Shown here: in pieces, positions 1 through 11,106 of the stretch
Position numbering within the stretch: the stretch's first letter is position 1
Layout of the letters: every line of letters begins with the position of its first letter
Assembly: GCA_963576725.1 (NCBI GenBank)
Contig: OY755252.1
Span: forward strand, 24,620,655 to 24,684,654
Length of the DNA: 64,000 bases
Origin: Azorinus chamasolen
Taxonomy: Eukaryota > Mollusca > Bivalvia > Cardiida > Solecurtidae
Direction: 5' to 3'
The notes under the pieces: generated by a model
The model's database searches: none
Seen by the model: only the letters and a program-made list of their open reading frames with translations
Told to the model about the DNA's origin: nothing
Made by a program: the position numbers and the translations under genes

Positions 1-617
1 CACAAGCATGCCAAATATCAAGTCTCTATCTTTACTGGTCCAAAAGTTATGGTCAATGTTACAGTCGGTGATTTGACCCATATATTTGACCTCTGACCTT
101 GAAGGATGACCTTGACCTTGTCATGTCACCCCTCAAAATGTGCGGCTCTATGAGATACATATGCATGCCAAATATCAAGTCTCAATCTGTACTGGCTCAA
201 AAGTTATGACCAATGTTAAAGTTGCATTAAAGTTACAGCCAAAAAACAGACAATTTGACCTTTGACCCTGAAGGATGACCTTGACCTTGACATGTCACCC
301 CTCAAAATGTGCAGCTTCATGAGATACACAAGCATGCCAAATATCAAGTCTCTATCTCTACTGGTCCAAAAGTTATGGCCAATGTTAAAGTCGGTGATTT
401 GACCCATATATTTGACCTCTGACCTTGAAGGATGACCTTGACATGTCGCCCCTCAAAATATGCGGCTATATGAGATACATATGCATGCCAAATATCAAGT
501 CTCTATCTGTACTGGCTCAAAAGTTATGACCAATGTTAAAGTTGTTGACAAACAAACAGACAAACAAACAGACAGGGCAAAAACAATATGCCCCCCAGAT
601 CAGATCTGGGGGCATAA
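1..617 (+). repeat. Dispersed element, 3' part, with ~180-bp tandem units and G-rich hairpin end
   Basis: Three degenerate units share the phrases gaccttgaccttgacatg and gccaaatatcaagtctctat. The stretch ends in an acaaacaaacagacagg tract and a terminal hairpin (atgcccccc ... gggggcat, 589-615). The same 3' end recurs at 4551-4982, so this is a dispersed mobile repeat and not a gene. It is cut by the window edge, so its 5' end is not visible. Short open frames on either strand here are by-products of the repeat. Confidence 0.8.
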
Positions 618-1234
618 AAAGCAAAACATCTAATATGAGATCATTTCTATATGATCCCAACATTATGCATATGCTATCAATTTTATATTAGGATCACTTT
701 TCAGCACTTTGTTTGAAATAACCCTTAGTCTGCTATGAAAACGAGGTATGCTGAAGCTGTTTCTGTTGTCACTTAATTCTGATTCGTTTAGGCTTTTGAG
801 TCACTATTGACATCTCATCAGGCGTCTCATCAGGATCCAAGCTGTTTGCAAATGTCAGTTAGGTCGCGCTAAGCAAGGGTTAACCCCTTCGTATGTTTCC
901 AATGTTTTTATTTTTATGGATAAAATTGCAACAAATAATATATTTGGCGAATTAGGACTTCCTTTTGTATAGCCTATTATCGTGGAAGAAAATTGATAAA
1001 AACTAGAACTGTAAGCCAAATGCTAACGAACCCCCCCCCCCCCCCACCTGTCTGCTTGTCAGAACACCTATCATCAATCTGAACATATGTACATACAGAA
1101 ACATGAAGAGATTTAAAAACAATACATGCCCAAACCTAATTTATGTAATAAAAATGAAAAATAATTCAGAGAAACAAGACCTTTTCATAAGGTTTTTGTC
1201 AAATCCAAAGTTCTAAAGCTAGGTACCTTTTCAG
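618..1234. other. Intergenic stretch without a gene
   Basis: AT-rich sequence with no supportable exon. It holds a fragment of a hairpin repeat at about 781-890 (two catcagg/ctcatcag blocks and a gtttgcaaa end) and a poly-C run of about 17 bases at 1030-1046. Nothing else stands out. Confidence 0.6.
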
Positions 1235-3150
1235 AAAAACATTAAGTTCAAGGACAATAACTCTGACAAAAATTATTCAACCAGACCCATATTTGAACTT
1301 AAGCTGTACCTCATCTAGATTTAGCTCTATGTCAAATATGAAGTTAATATCTCTAACCACTTCCAAAGAAAGACCGGAAAATTGAAAATTTGACAAATAA
1401 TTAAAGTTCAAGGGCCATAACTCTGTCAACAAGAGTGCCAGTGAGCACAATATACGCCCGTCAAGGTTTTGTTCAACATAAACTGGGGTTAACGTATTTG
1501 CTAAATTCAAATTCTAAGTCCAATTTTGCGACCAAGTTTTAAGGTTGTCAATAGGCATACTTTAACAAAAACCTTAACCAAAAATTCTATATTAAAAAGT
1601 GCCATAATTGTGTCTAAATGCTTGAGATGAAGATGAAGCTTCTGATGCTTAACAAATGTTATGTACTCTTGCCTACAGGTGAAGCTTGTGATGGTGAACA
1701 AGTGTTCCAAGTTTAAAAGCTTAATCTAAAAGGGTTATGTAAATAAGTGGACTTTAACCAAAACCTTAACCAAAATTTCTAAGTTAAAAGGGGGCATAAT
1801 TCGGTCAAAATGTTGGACAGAGTTATGTACTCTTGCCTATAGGTGAAGCTAGTGATGGTGAACAAGTGTTCCAAGGTTAAAAGCTTTATCTCAAAGGGTT
1901 ATGTAAATAAAAGGACTTTAACAAAGCCTTAATCAAAAATTCTAAGTTAAAAAGGGGAATAATTCTGTCAAAATGCTTGACAGAGTTGTTTTCTCTTGCC
2001 TACAGGTGAAGATTGTTACAGTGAACAAGTGTTCCAAGTTTAAAAGCTTTATCTCAAAGGGTTATGTAAATAAATGGACTTTAACAAAGCCTTAACCAAA
2101 ACTTCTAAGTTAAAAAGGGGCATAATTCGGTCAAAATGCTTGACAGAGTTATTTTCTCTTGCCTACAGGTGAAGGTTGTGACGGTGAACAAGTGTTCCAA
2201 GTTTAAAAGCTATATCTCAAAGGGTTATGTAAATAAATGGACTTTAACAAAGCCTTAACCAAAAATTCTAAGTTAAAAAGGGGCATAATTCAGTCAAAAT
2301 GCTTGACAGAGTAATTTACCCTTGCCTACAGGTGAAGGTTGTGATGGTGAACAAGTGTTCCAAGTTTCAAAGCTTTATCACAAAGTGTTATGTAAATAAG
2401 TGGACTTGTTCCACATAAATTGAGGTTAACATTTTTGCTTAACGCAAATGCTAAACGCAAATTCTAAGTCCAATTAAGCGACCTTGACCTTGGATAAATG
2501 AGCCGGGACTTGGCAGGCTACTGTAGCATGTCTAGATAAACATTTTGGTTAAATTTGGGACAGATCCACCAAGCGGAACTTGAGTTAGAGATGTTACAGA
2601 TGTTTTTTCAAACGGGCGTATAAAAATTATTCAACCAGACTGAGATTGGGAATTAAGCTGTAATTCATCTAGACTTAGCTTTATGCCAAATATATAGTTA
2701 ATATCTGCAACCACTTCCAAAAAAAGTCTGGAAAATCCCAAATTTGAAGAAAAAAATTAAAGTTCAAGGGCAATAACTCTGGAAATAATTATTCAACCTG
2801 GCTGAGATTGTAACATAAGCTGTAAATTATCTAGATTTAGCTTTGTACTAAATATAGAGTAGATATCTCGAGTCAATTCCATAAAAAGTCCAGAAAACCG
2901 GAAAAAATTGGTAGGGGACTAAAACGGGGAGATAACTCCTGAAGTAGTGGTCCAATCATAATTGAAATATGCGGTGCACAGGTTTATATGGTCATATGGC
3001 TATACATGAACTTTCAACAAAATTGAAGCAAAACTGTAGAAGAAGAAGGCCGGACAAAATTGTGTCCACGGACGAACGGACGGATGGACAGACGGACAAC
3101 CTGATTCCAGTATACCCCCCCCCCAAACTTCGTTGTGGGGGGTATAACAA
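1235..3150 (+). repeat. Tandem-repeat element with G-rich 3' hairpin, interrupted by another element
   Basis: Units carry aaagttcaagggcaataactc, attattcaacc and tctagatttagct and are seen near 1250, 1400, 2623 and 2760. The element closes with a gacggacggatggacag tract and the hairpin tatacccccc ... ggggggtata (about 3110-3148), the same type of 3' end as other G-rich-hairpin elements in this window. The segment 1429-2623 is foreign to it and is annotated separately. Open frames inside are not coding. Confidence 0.75.
1429..2623 (+). mobile_element. Non-autonomous element with 11-bp terminal inverted repeats and ~163-bp internal tandem repeats
   Basis: It opens with aacaagagtgccag, followed by tatacgcccgt (1451-1461), and closes with the exact reverse complement acgggcgtata (2612-2622). 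The interior holds about four tandem units of 162-165 bp, recognisable by ccttaaccaaaa near 1762, 1927, 2092 and 2254. The flanks are halves of one surrounding repeat unit: an uninterrupted unit at 1253-1283 reads straight through the junction. The architecture (short TIR, subterminal hairpin, central tandem array, insertion in an A/T run) matches what is described for bivalve pearl-like or Helentron-associated elements. That class assignment is inference. Confidence 0.75.
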
Positions 3151-3481
3151 AAACATTTATTTGTACACAGACATTGGTGTCATATCACCAAATCCGAACT
3201 AGTTTTATCTGTTCTCGATGCATTGAAAAGACACCGAAGCATAAAGTCCTTCAGATCCATTAGATATTTGGATCATTTCGTCTAATTTCTAAAATAATTC
3301 GTTGAAGTCAGAAGTCTAATGGCTTATCAGACATACTTGCTTGATCTTCAGGTACGGGATCCCGTTCATGTTTAAAATGGTATTCCTTGAAAATATGCCT
3401 AATTATGTAGTAATGACTTAATGTGAGCAAAGCATGTATATGCTTTTTTATCAATGACAAAAATGATCGGGTTAATTTTGA
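3151..3481. other. Short unique intergenic stretch
   Basis: No exon, RNA gene or clear repeat is recognisable. The stretch separates the G-rich-hairpin element from the GAGGGCC element that begins at 3482. Confidence 0.5.
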
Positions 3482-3854
3482 AACAAGAGGGCCAGAATGG
3501 CCCTGACATCTCTCACCAGACAATCAGAGAAGTTTTTCAAAGTTCTCACTATATGTTTCTATAGAAAACTAGCCCGCCCTGGGGTGTGCCAATTTTGATC
3601 CCAAGGGCACAATTTATATAGCTTTTGTAGAGGACCTCAAGTGAATAGAAATTAAAGAAAAATGAAAATGAAGACATATTAAACATATTTACAATGTAAA
3701 TGTAAAGAAGGTCATACAAAAAAGTATAGCATCTCCCTGGGCAAAATGGTTGAATTTCAGAAAGAATAAATTAAGCTATACTTATGTTAAAAATTTCAGA
3801 TATTTTCATTATACCTTCATGAGTTCATATTATTATTCATATCTTAACTTATTT

Positions 3855-4096
3855 TTAACCCTTCCCCTGTTCTATGTTTATTCAAAATTTCAATACCTAC
3901 TGAATATTCATGGACAAAATAATTATAATGAAAAATGGAAAATGTAGCCATTTTAGAAAGTAATGAAAAACATCTTTCAAATTCTATTAACAAACAGAGT
4001 AGGCCCTAATCAGACAGCTGCTAAAGGAGTCGCCAGATCTGGGTCTGCTCTGCTTGCAAATGCATGCAAAGGCATTTATATGAGGAAAAGGGTTAA
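3855..4096 (-). mobile_element. MITE of the gcaaacag hairpin family
   Basis: The outer ends are ttaacccttcccc and ggaaaagggttaa, imperfect inverted repeats. Inside is the family hairpin, caaacagagtaggccc... with ...gggtctgctctg. It lies in reverse orientation relative to the copies at 5964 and 26397. A second, more degenerate relative follows immediately (about 4098-4282). A matching copy sits at 19515-19756 inside the duplicate composite element. Confidence 0.75.
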
Positions 4097-4550
4097 GTAA
4101 ACATATTATAAGTACATTGTATATTGTACACAAAAAGGAAATAATTTAATGCAATTTGACCTATATTATATCATAAGCAAACAGAGCAGATTGATCAGAA
4201 GGCTACTAAATGAGCCATCTGATCTGGGTCTACTCTCTTTGCAATGGTGTAGAAATGCATAATTATGGAGTAAAGGGTTAATTGTCTATGCAATAGGCCA
4301 AATCTAAAAATATCAGTTGTCTAACCAAAAGGGAGGCAATCCAGTTGTTATCAAAAAGTGCAAAGGGAGACCTAGCACAGTTTGGATTTTGATCTGACGC
4401 AAATGTAACTTCAAGTTACGTATGCGTCAGATCAGAATCCAATATTTTACTTCATATGTGGTTTGTACAAGAGAGTTAATTGTAAAATTGATGTATTAAA
4501 AAACAATGTGAACAATCTTAGACAAGCAGACAATTCTGAAGCAGACAACC

Positions 4551-4982
4551 ACAATACTGAACAAGATGTGTTTGTGAAACACTATGCCCCCTCATATATT
4601 TGACCTCTGACCTTGACCTTGACATGTCACCCCTCAAAATGTGCAGCCTCATGAGATACACAAGCATGCCAAATATCAAGTCTCTATCTCTACTGGTCCA
4701 AAAGTTATGGCCAATGTTAAAGTCGGCGATTTGACCCATATATTTGACCTCTGACCTTGAAGGATGACCTTGACCTTGACACGTCACCCCTCAATATGTG
4801 CGGCTTCATGAGATACATATGTATGCCAAATATCAAGTCTCTATCTATACTGGTTCAAAAGTTATGACCAATGTTAAAGTTGCTGACAAACAAACAGACA
4901 AACAGACAAACAGACAAACAAACAAACAAACAGACAGGGCAAAAACAATATGCCCCCGACTATCGTCTATGGGGGCATAAAA
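4551..4982 (+). mobile_element. G-rich-hairpin element inserted into composite copy 1
   Basis: It starts near acaagatgtgtttgtgaaac, followed by atgccccc (4582-4590), and ends with cagacaggg plus the hairpin gactatcgtctatgggggcat and a few A. The interior holds two units of the gaccttgacatgtcaccc repeat also found at 1-617. The composite copy at 19147-21130 lacks this segment and reads directly from aatactga into aaagaatgctac, which gives both boundaries to within a few bases. Confidence 0.85.
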
Positions 4983-5963
4983 AGAATGCTACAGCATAGA
5001 ACACTTGACTTGTATTCAGCTGAACTTCACAACAGATACACTGATAGGCTCTATATTGATATATGAGAGCTTAATGCAGGACATAGATATGCAGAAAGCA
5101 TTTTGAGGATTATCCACTTAGTTTTCTCTATCTAAAATGAGTGTTTGTTATTGATTTGGCTAAACACAATTTCTACTCTACTGATCAGATTAAGGGTAAA
5201 ACTTGCATAAACACTGGAACTGGCTAGTTCAGTCTCAGTGCACTGGGTTGTAAGGGAAACCTTTAACCACGGTTTCTGATAAGAAAAGCCTATTTTAAAG
5301 TAAAACCCACAGGGCAGCACCAAATTTAACCTCAACACTATGATATTAACAAAATTCATAAAGGTAAACTAAGTAAATCCATACACCAAATATCTAAGCT
5401 CTGAGACATGTATTTATTGACAAGAAGATACTAGTGACCCAAAGGGCAGTTTAAACCGCAGTCGGCTACAGAAAACTTGCCATCCCTGGGGCGAGGCCAA
5501 TTTTGACCCTAGGGACATGATTTATATAAATTTCGTAGAGGACCGGTAATGCTATGTGCCAAATATGAAAGCTGAGAACCTTCCAGTTTCAGAGAAGAAG
5601 ATTTTCAATGTTTTCACTATATGTTTCTATTGAAAACTTGACACACCAGGGGTGGGGCCAATTTTGACTTCAGGGACATAATTCATATAACTTTTGTAGA
5701 GGATCTATCGGTGAAGCTATTTGCCAAAGATGAAAGCTGAGAACCCTGTCGATTCAGAGGAGAAGATTTTTAAAGGTTCAAATTGTTGACGACGGACGAC
5801 GAGCGACGCACGACGGACATCAGGCGATCACAAAAGGTCACCCTAAGCACTTTGTGCTCTGGTGAGCTAAAAATAGGTCTACATGTAGTTGAAATATATT
5901 GAAACAAATAGAACACATACATGTTGTTACATAACATACACAAGTTGAATTGAACGAATAGCA

Positions 5964-6207
5964 TAACCCTTTCCTTCATATGTATACACATGTTTTCACG
6001 CATTTGCAAACAGAGTAGGCCCACATCAGACGGCCCCTATAGTAGGCGTCTGATTAAGGACTGCTCTGTTTGCTAATGAAATTTTATAGATCTATTTCTA
6101 AAATGGCTACAATGTTCCACCTTCAATATTTCAGTATAACTATTTTGTCCATGCATATTCAGTAGGTATTGAACATTGGACTAAATATAGAACAGAGAAA
6201 GGGTTAA
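5964..6207 (+). mobile_element. MITE of the gcaaacag hairpin family
   Basis: The outer inverted ends are taaccctttcctt and agagaaagggttaa. An inner hairpin of about 65 bp spans 6003-6074 (gcaaacagagtaggccc with ...gactgctctgtttgc). Downstream of the hairpin is the family's conserved tail, with atggctacaatgttccacc and tattcagtaggtattgaa. No coding capacity. Confidence 0.8.
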
Positions 6208-6338
6208 CTGTTTAGCTTAACCATTTTGCTCCCCGTGGATTCTTCCATGCTTATATATTGGATTAGTGCATTTTTTATCTAAGGGGTGCCTGGTCAAACT
6301 TTTCAATTTCGTTTTGTTTTATATTGAAATTCCTATCA

Positions 6339-6405
6339 GCAAACAGTGTAGACTCTGGTCAGACGCCCCATTATGCGGCGTCTGATCAGACTCTACACTG
6401 TTTGC
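6339..6405. repeat. 67-bp near-perfect palindromic hairpin
   Basis: The arms gcaaacagtgtagactctgg and its complement are separated by cagacgcc-ccattat-gcggcgtctg. It is the core of the same MITE family without the long tail. The arms have compensated differences relative to other copies, as expected for a foldback element. Confidence 0.8.
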
Positions 6406-6412
6406 CTATGTC

Positions 6413-7078
6413 CCATATATAGGATCGTGGAAACAAATGGGTTGATTACCTGTTTGTGCTCACCACAATGTTAGTAACCATTTGTTATTGTTTAGCGTTT
6501 TAGGAGGAAACGATTCCACATGAGACTGTTTTATTGCATGTTTTATTGCATCTGTAATACATGGTTTTACAAATATGTTGCTGTCATATTCCTTTGATTT
6601 CAGTAGCAGTTGAGTATTGTTTTCCTTAATTACATAACATAAATTTATTTCTGGAAAAGGGATGGTTGAAAAAAAACGTGGTTCGTACCACAACCGTTTT
6701 GAACCGTGCACCTGTTAAACCGCACACCACTAATTTGAAGCCCAAGCCCGTAGAGCGAGGGCTCCAACACAGTCTGTGTGCTTCTGAAGATGTTAATGCG
6801 TGAAAAAAGGTGTATTGACGCTATTCTTGCATAAAAGGCATTAAATTTCAGATTCTTTTGGATTCCAATTAGCTCTGGTAATGTGCTAAACACAAAGATA
6901 TAAATAGAATGAAATGAATTACCTCCCTTGCGATGTAATTTTATATAGCCTGCATCAGTGGTGTTTGTTTACATTCAGAAACCGCTTAATAACAGCATGT
7001 GAAGTGCTTTGTTAATGCAAGTTTTTTGTTCTTGTTAAAGCCCTGCTGAGAACTCCATTTTATGCAAGAATATCAAAG
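6413..7078. other. 3' flank of the minus-strand gene
   Basis: This region lies just downstream, in the transcription sense, of the stop codon at 7079-7081. It would hold the 3' untranslated region. On the minus strand an ataaaa occurs shortly after the stop, but no unambiguous AATAAA was identified. Short open frames on the minus strand at 6460-6893 show no family features and are not called. Confidence 0.4.
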
Positions 7079-7731
7079 CTAATCAGAATCGGTGTCTGAA
7101 TCGGTAACACTGACACAAACATTTTTAGGCAGAACAGTTTTGGGTGTATTTCTTGGCCGGGCCGCCCACTGAGTGTCCTCATCATCTTCTCTTGTCCAAC
7201 TTATCTTAGATTTCACTTCTTCTCTGTAATGGTGAATCAGATCTCTAGCAAATACTGGGAATTCTGATTTATGCTCATCATAACCCTCTGGAACCCCAGT
7301 GCTGAACAGTTTATAGTTCAAGACTAACCACAACAGCACAATGACTTCAGGGGAAAGTGTTTTAGGTGTGTCAAGCAAATTAAGTGGTGATGTTTTAAGT
7401 AGAACATCATTTTTACTATCATAAAACAGTATTTTCACCTTACTTCTGCAGACACCTATCAGTGGAATCAGGTAATGGTTCAAAGTAGGGTCCTGTCTTA
7501 ACTGTAAAAATGAAAATACAATACACTGAGAAATCAGCTGCATATTTTGGTCAGTGTCAAATGTTTCAGTTGTCTTTGCCTCTATCGAGGATTCACTGTG
7601 GTCAGACAGAATTGAGCTGCTTTCATCATCATCTTTGCTTGTACCCTCATCCTGTTCTTTTAATATCACAGATGCAGGAACTTCATGGTTAATTAGTATA
7701 TCAACACTTCCATACCACCCTCTTGTGCAAC
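7079..7731 (-). CDS. Last coding exon of an uncharacterised multi-exon gene
   Basis: On the minus strand the acceptor is ttgttttcag|GTTGCAC, and the frame is open for 217 codons to a TAG at 7079-7081. The exon enters in phase 1, completing a Gly codon begun by the exon at 12356-12577. Visible features, in order, are: a hydrophobic strand-like VDILIN followed by HEVPASVILKEQ; an acidic, serine-rich linker (KDDDESSSILSDHSESS); a long predicted mixed alpha/beta stretch (QLISQCIVFSFLQ, LIPLIGVCRSKVKILFYDS, VIVLLWLVLNYKLFSTGVPEGY); a charged tail; and the C terminus SVTDSDTDSD. There is no signal peptide or convincing membrane helix. The D ... QxxxxxF layout is loosely compatible with a PD-(D/E)XK nuclease fold, but a clean E-x-K is not visible. 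Function unknown. Confidence 0.75.
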
Positions 7732-7799
7732 CTGAAAACAAATTAATATATTATGCTTTCTTCTAAGTCCTTTACAGTTTTATTGTACTATTTTATCAA

Positions 7800-8390
7800 T
7801 TTTCCCCAACCCCATCCTCTATACAAGAGCCACATTGGCTCTAAATCGCTCATCTGGGTCATAGTGATATATTGACAATGTGACTTTTAAGACAAATGTT
7901 GTTAAGATCTATTTGTTTTTAGCTGTTGGCTTAAACTATTATAATTCAAATGAGTGAACACTCTTGCACGTAATGGTATCACTTAATCTGGATGACTTTT
8001 GTATGCAAGAATTGTGACCCCCAGGCACGGCCAATTTTGACACCAGGGGCATAATTTGACCAAGCTCTGTAAAGGTTCACTAGATGATACTACAATCAAA
8101 TATCATAGCTCTAAGCCTTTCAGTTTTGGAGAAGAAGATTTTTAATTTTTTTACTATATAATCCTATATGTAACAAGAGCCACATTGGCTCTAAATCCCT
8201 TACCTGGGTCATAGTGATATATTGACAATGTGACATTATAAGACAAATGTTGTTATTTTAAGATCTATTTGTGTCTAGCTGTTGGCATAATTTGAACAAG
8301 CTCTGTAAAGGTTCACTAGATGATACAACATACCAAATATCACAGCTCTAAACTATATCTATTTTTCCTGAGTCTGAGTCTGCATTTTTC
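7800..8390 (+). repeat. Two copies of a dispersed repeat, ~347 bp apart
   Basis: The phrase acaagagccacattggctct...gggtcatagtgatatattgac occurs at about 7824 and again at about 8171, each followed by the same taagacaaatgttgtt and gttcactagatgatac segments. The short palindrome agagccacattggctct marks the 5' end of this family. It lies in the intron between the last two recognised exons, in sense opposite to the gene. No coding exon is seen. Confidence 0.65.
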
Positions 8391-9117
8391 AGTATATTTA
8401 TTTTGTTTTAAATGGACGAATCTCTAATCCGATTTTCTCAAACTTTATACTGTTGCCGCATGTTTAGTCCCATGTTTTATCATTTGGATAACCTCTTCTA
8501 TAACCATTGTTATTTACATAAAAATGTTGCGAGTTTTTCCGATACACATCTGGTCTTATTCAGATTACATTGGTTGTAGCCGTTGTAACCTTTATTTAAA
8601 GCATTGCAATTTGACAGCATTTGAAAAGTATCCTGGCATCAGCAATTTCCGAGTCAAAAATGATCAGCCATGGAAATATCACTATGTACACAACCTCAAA
8701 CTTGAATTTTACGCATGGATATCAGTAAATAGATCTGTCGTTATATCATATGTTTTTCTCAAGCAGTCCGCCATGACACATGAAATAGAAGTTTCAAAGG
8801 GATGTGTCAAATTCAGCCAATGAATTTTGGTGTCATATCTTTCCGATAGTTTCGAATGTCCGATCACTTTGAGAACTATAATCTGGAAACCTTACACAAA
8901 CGAAAATTCAACAATAACTCTGGAAAATTCTTATGAAATGCACATCTTCTCTTTATGATTAAGCATCATGTCACTCTGTAGGAAAATCACTGTAGTGGAA
9001 AATTCTTTTTTATGCACATCTCAACTTTATGATAAAGTATCATGTAAAGTTTCATTGGATTTCCGTCAGTAGTTGCTGACAAACCATGTGGAATCAAATT
9101 GCCCCATATGAAACATC

Positions 9118-10883
9118 AAACAAGAGGGCCATTATGGCCCTGAAATCGCTCAACAGAGGGAAAGATTTGTAAAGTTTTAACTACATGTATGTTTCTAAAC
9201 AAAACTGGACACCTGTTTTGTGGGGTGTTAAATGCTCTATTTATCACAATGGTTTCAAATCTACACAATTCTGAAATTTTCCTTTTCTCAAATAAATGCT
9301 CCTTATCAGTAGATTTATTCAAAGAGGTATAATAGTCACTTTATGAAAGCATTGTGATAAATCGAGCATTTGCCTTTGTGAAAAAATGGAGCATTTGCTC
9401 CATAGGAGTAAATGCACTATTTATCACAATGGTTTCAAATCTACACAATTCTGAAATTTTCCTTTTCTCTAATGAACCCTTTTCCTCATATAAACATGTT
9501 TTCACCCATTTGCAAACAGAGTAGACCCAGATTTACCTCTTTGAATAAGAAGACAACATTTCTAACAGATGACAACCCTATCACTGCTTAGCATGACTTG
9601 ACCAAAATAAACACACAGTTTGGATTCTGATCTGACACATAACGGTATGTAACTTTATTTGTGGTTTGTATATGAGTTAATGTACTCCTATGGAGCAAAT
9701 GCTCTATTTATCACAATGGTTTGAAATCTATACAATTCTGAAATTTTCCTTTTCTATAATTAATGCTCCTTATCGGTAGATTTATTCAAAGAGGTAGGAT
9801 CTGAAAAAAGCCTTTGTGATAAATAGAGCATTTGCTAACCATTGTGATAAATAGAGCAAAAGCTCTATAGGATTAAATGTTCTATTTATCACAATGGTTT
9901 CAAATCTACACAATTCTGAAATTTTCCTTTTCTATAATTAATGCTCCTTATCAGTAGTTTTATTCAAAGAGGTAGGATCTGAAAAAAGCCTTTGTGATAA
10001 ATAGAGCATTTGCTCCATAGGAGTAAATGCTCAATTTATCACCATGGTTTCAAATCTACACAACTCTGAAATTTTCCTTTTTTCTAATTAATGCTCCTTA
10101 TCAGTAGATTTATTCAAAGAGGTATAATAGTCACTTTATGAAACCATTGTGATGAATAGAGCATTTGCTCCATAGGAGTAAATGCTCTATTTATCACAAT
10201 GGTTTCAAATCTACACAATTCTGAAATTTTCCAAGAGACGGATCTGAAAATAGCCTATGAGGGAATGGGTTAAAAACAGTGTGAACAAACAGACACTAAT
10301 TCTGAAGCAGACAACTTGATAGAGTTTTGACCAGGAACTTGACCTATCCAGTGATTACGTAACACAGATGGAGTGACTGCAATCCTTCAAGCTCAGAGGA
10401 ACCTTTATAGTGTAAAGACTATTTTAAAGTATAACCAACAGGGCAGGGCCAATTTTAACGTCAGAACTATGATATTAACCAATGTCAATGAGGTATACTA
10501 AGTAAATCTATACACCAAATATCTAAGCTCTGGGACATGTAGTATTTGACAAGAAGATTTTTGTTTTCCCCATGCCTAACCTAAGTGAGCCCAGCATTCT
10601 GCTACTTGTACAGAAAACAACAGTCAGCTAGAGAAAACTGGCCACCCCTGGGACCATGGCGGGGCCAATTTTGACTCCAGGGACATAATTTATATAACTT
10701 TTGTAGAGGACCTATAGCTGATGCTATGTGCCAAAGATGAAAGCTGAGAACCCTGTAGATTCAGAGCAGAAGACTTTTAAAGGTTTAAATTATTGACGAC
10801 GCACTACAAACGCCGACAGACGACAGACATCAGGCGATCACAAAAGCTCACCCTGAGCACTTTGTGCTCTGGTGAGCTAAAAA
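9118..10883 (+). mobile_element. Composite GAGGGCC-type element, copy 2
   Basis: The 5' end is aacaagagggccattatggcc at 9118. The 3' end has the cagacatcaggcgatcac tract and the gagcactttgtgctctggtgagc hairpin at about 10826-10883. The core shares cacagtttggattctgatctgac and gtgtgaacaa...ttctgaagcagac with copies 1 and 3, but the MITE part is replaced by the dyad array at 9226-10270. It is itself inserted in the G-rich-hairpin element spanning 8391-11106. No coding capacity. Confidence 0.7.
9226..10270. repeat. Tandem array of dyad-symmetric ~150-bp units
   Basis: Five to six units alternate tttatcacaatggtttcaaa...gaaattttcc with ...tttgtgataaatagagcat. Each junction is a palindrome, agagcatttgctcc-ata-ggagtaaatgctct. 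The longest arms are 32 nt with two mismatches, at 10140-10206. A MITE fragment (acccttttcctcat ... gcaaacagagtagaccc, about 9475-9530) interrupts the array. Related single units occur near 44748-44880 and 50453-50580. Confidence 0.75.
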
Positions 10884-11106
10884 GGATTAGAACTCTGTTA
10901 AAAAATCACTGAAGTGGAAATTTTGGTTAGATGCACTTCTCCTTATTATGATAAAGCATTATATGAAGTTTCATTGGATATTAGTCAGCGGTTGCTGAGA
11001 AAACAGTGCGGAAACGCAATATACCGACCGATGGACAGACAGACAGACAAGGTGACTCCTATATAACCCCCCCCCCCACCAAACTTCATTTGTGGGGGTA
11101 TAATTA

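Larger units (their letters stand above)
3482..5873 (+). mobile_element. Composite GAGGGCC-type non-autonomous element, copy 1
   Basis: The 5' end is aacaagagggccagaatggcc (palindromic gggcc...ggccc). The 3' end is a gcac-tttgtgctctggtgagctaaaaa hairpin. Between them lie fragments of the family's ~163-bp unit (ccctggggcggggcc, tgccaaatatgaaagctgag) on both sides of a non-family core (about 3650-5450). The core carries two MITE-like hairpins, a 28-bp-arm palindrome (4381-4443) and the insertion 4551-4982. The same composite occurs at 19147-21130 and, altered, at 9118-10883, so it behaves as a unit. No protein is encoded. The 5'/3' asymmetry with a 3' hairpin fits Helentron-like non-autonomous elements (inference). 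Confidence 0.75.
8391..11106 (+). repeat. G-rich-hairpin element split by a later insertion
   Basis: Two halves flank the insertion 9118-10883. The left half (about 8391-9117) has units with tatgataaagcatcatg, gtttcattggat and cagtagttgctga. The right half (10884-11106) resumes with the same phrases and ends in a gatggacagacagacag tract and the hairpin aacccccccccc...tgtgggggtata. Order of events: this element came first and the GAGGGCC element was inserted later. An open frame of 99 codons on the plus strand at 8524-8823 lies in the left half and has no recognisable motif. Confidence 0.65.

Noticed and set aside
781..840. ctgatgag motif on the minus strand, considered as a hammerhead ribozyme core
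   Set aside because: No GAAA and no matching stems at the required positions; the motif belongs to a hairpin repeat.
8524..8823. A 99-codon plus-strand open frame with an extracellular-looking sequence
   Set aside because: It lies within a dispersed repeat, lacks splice partners and shows no recognisable domain.
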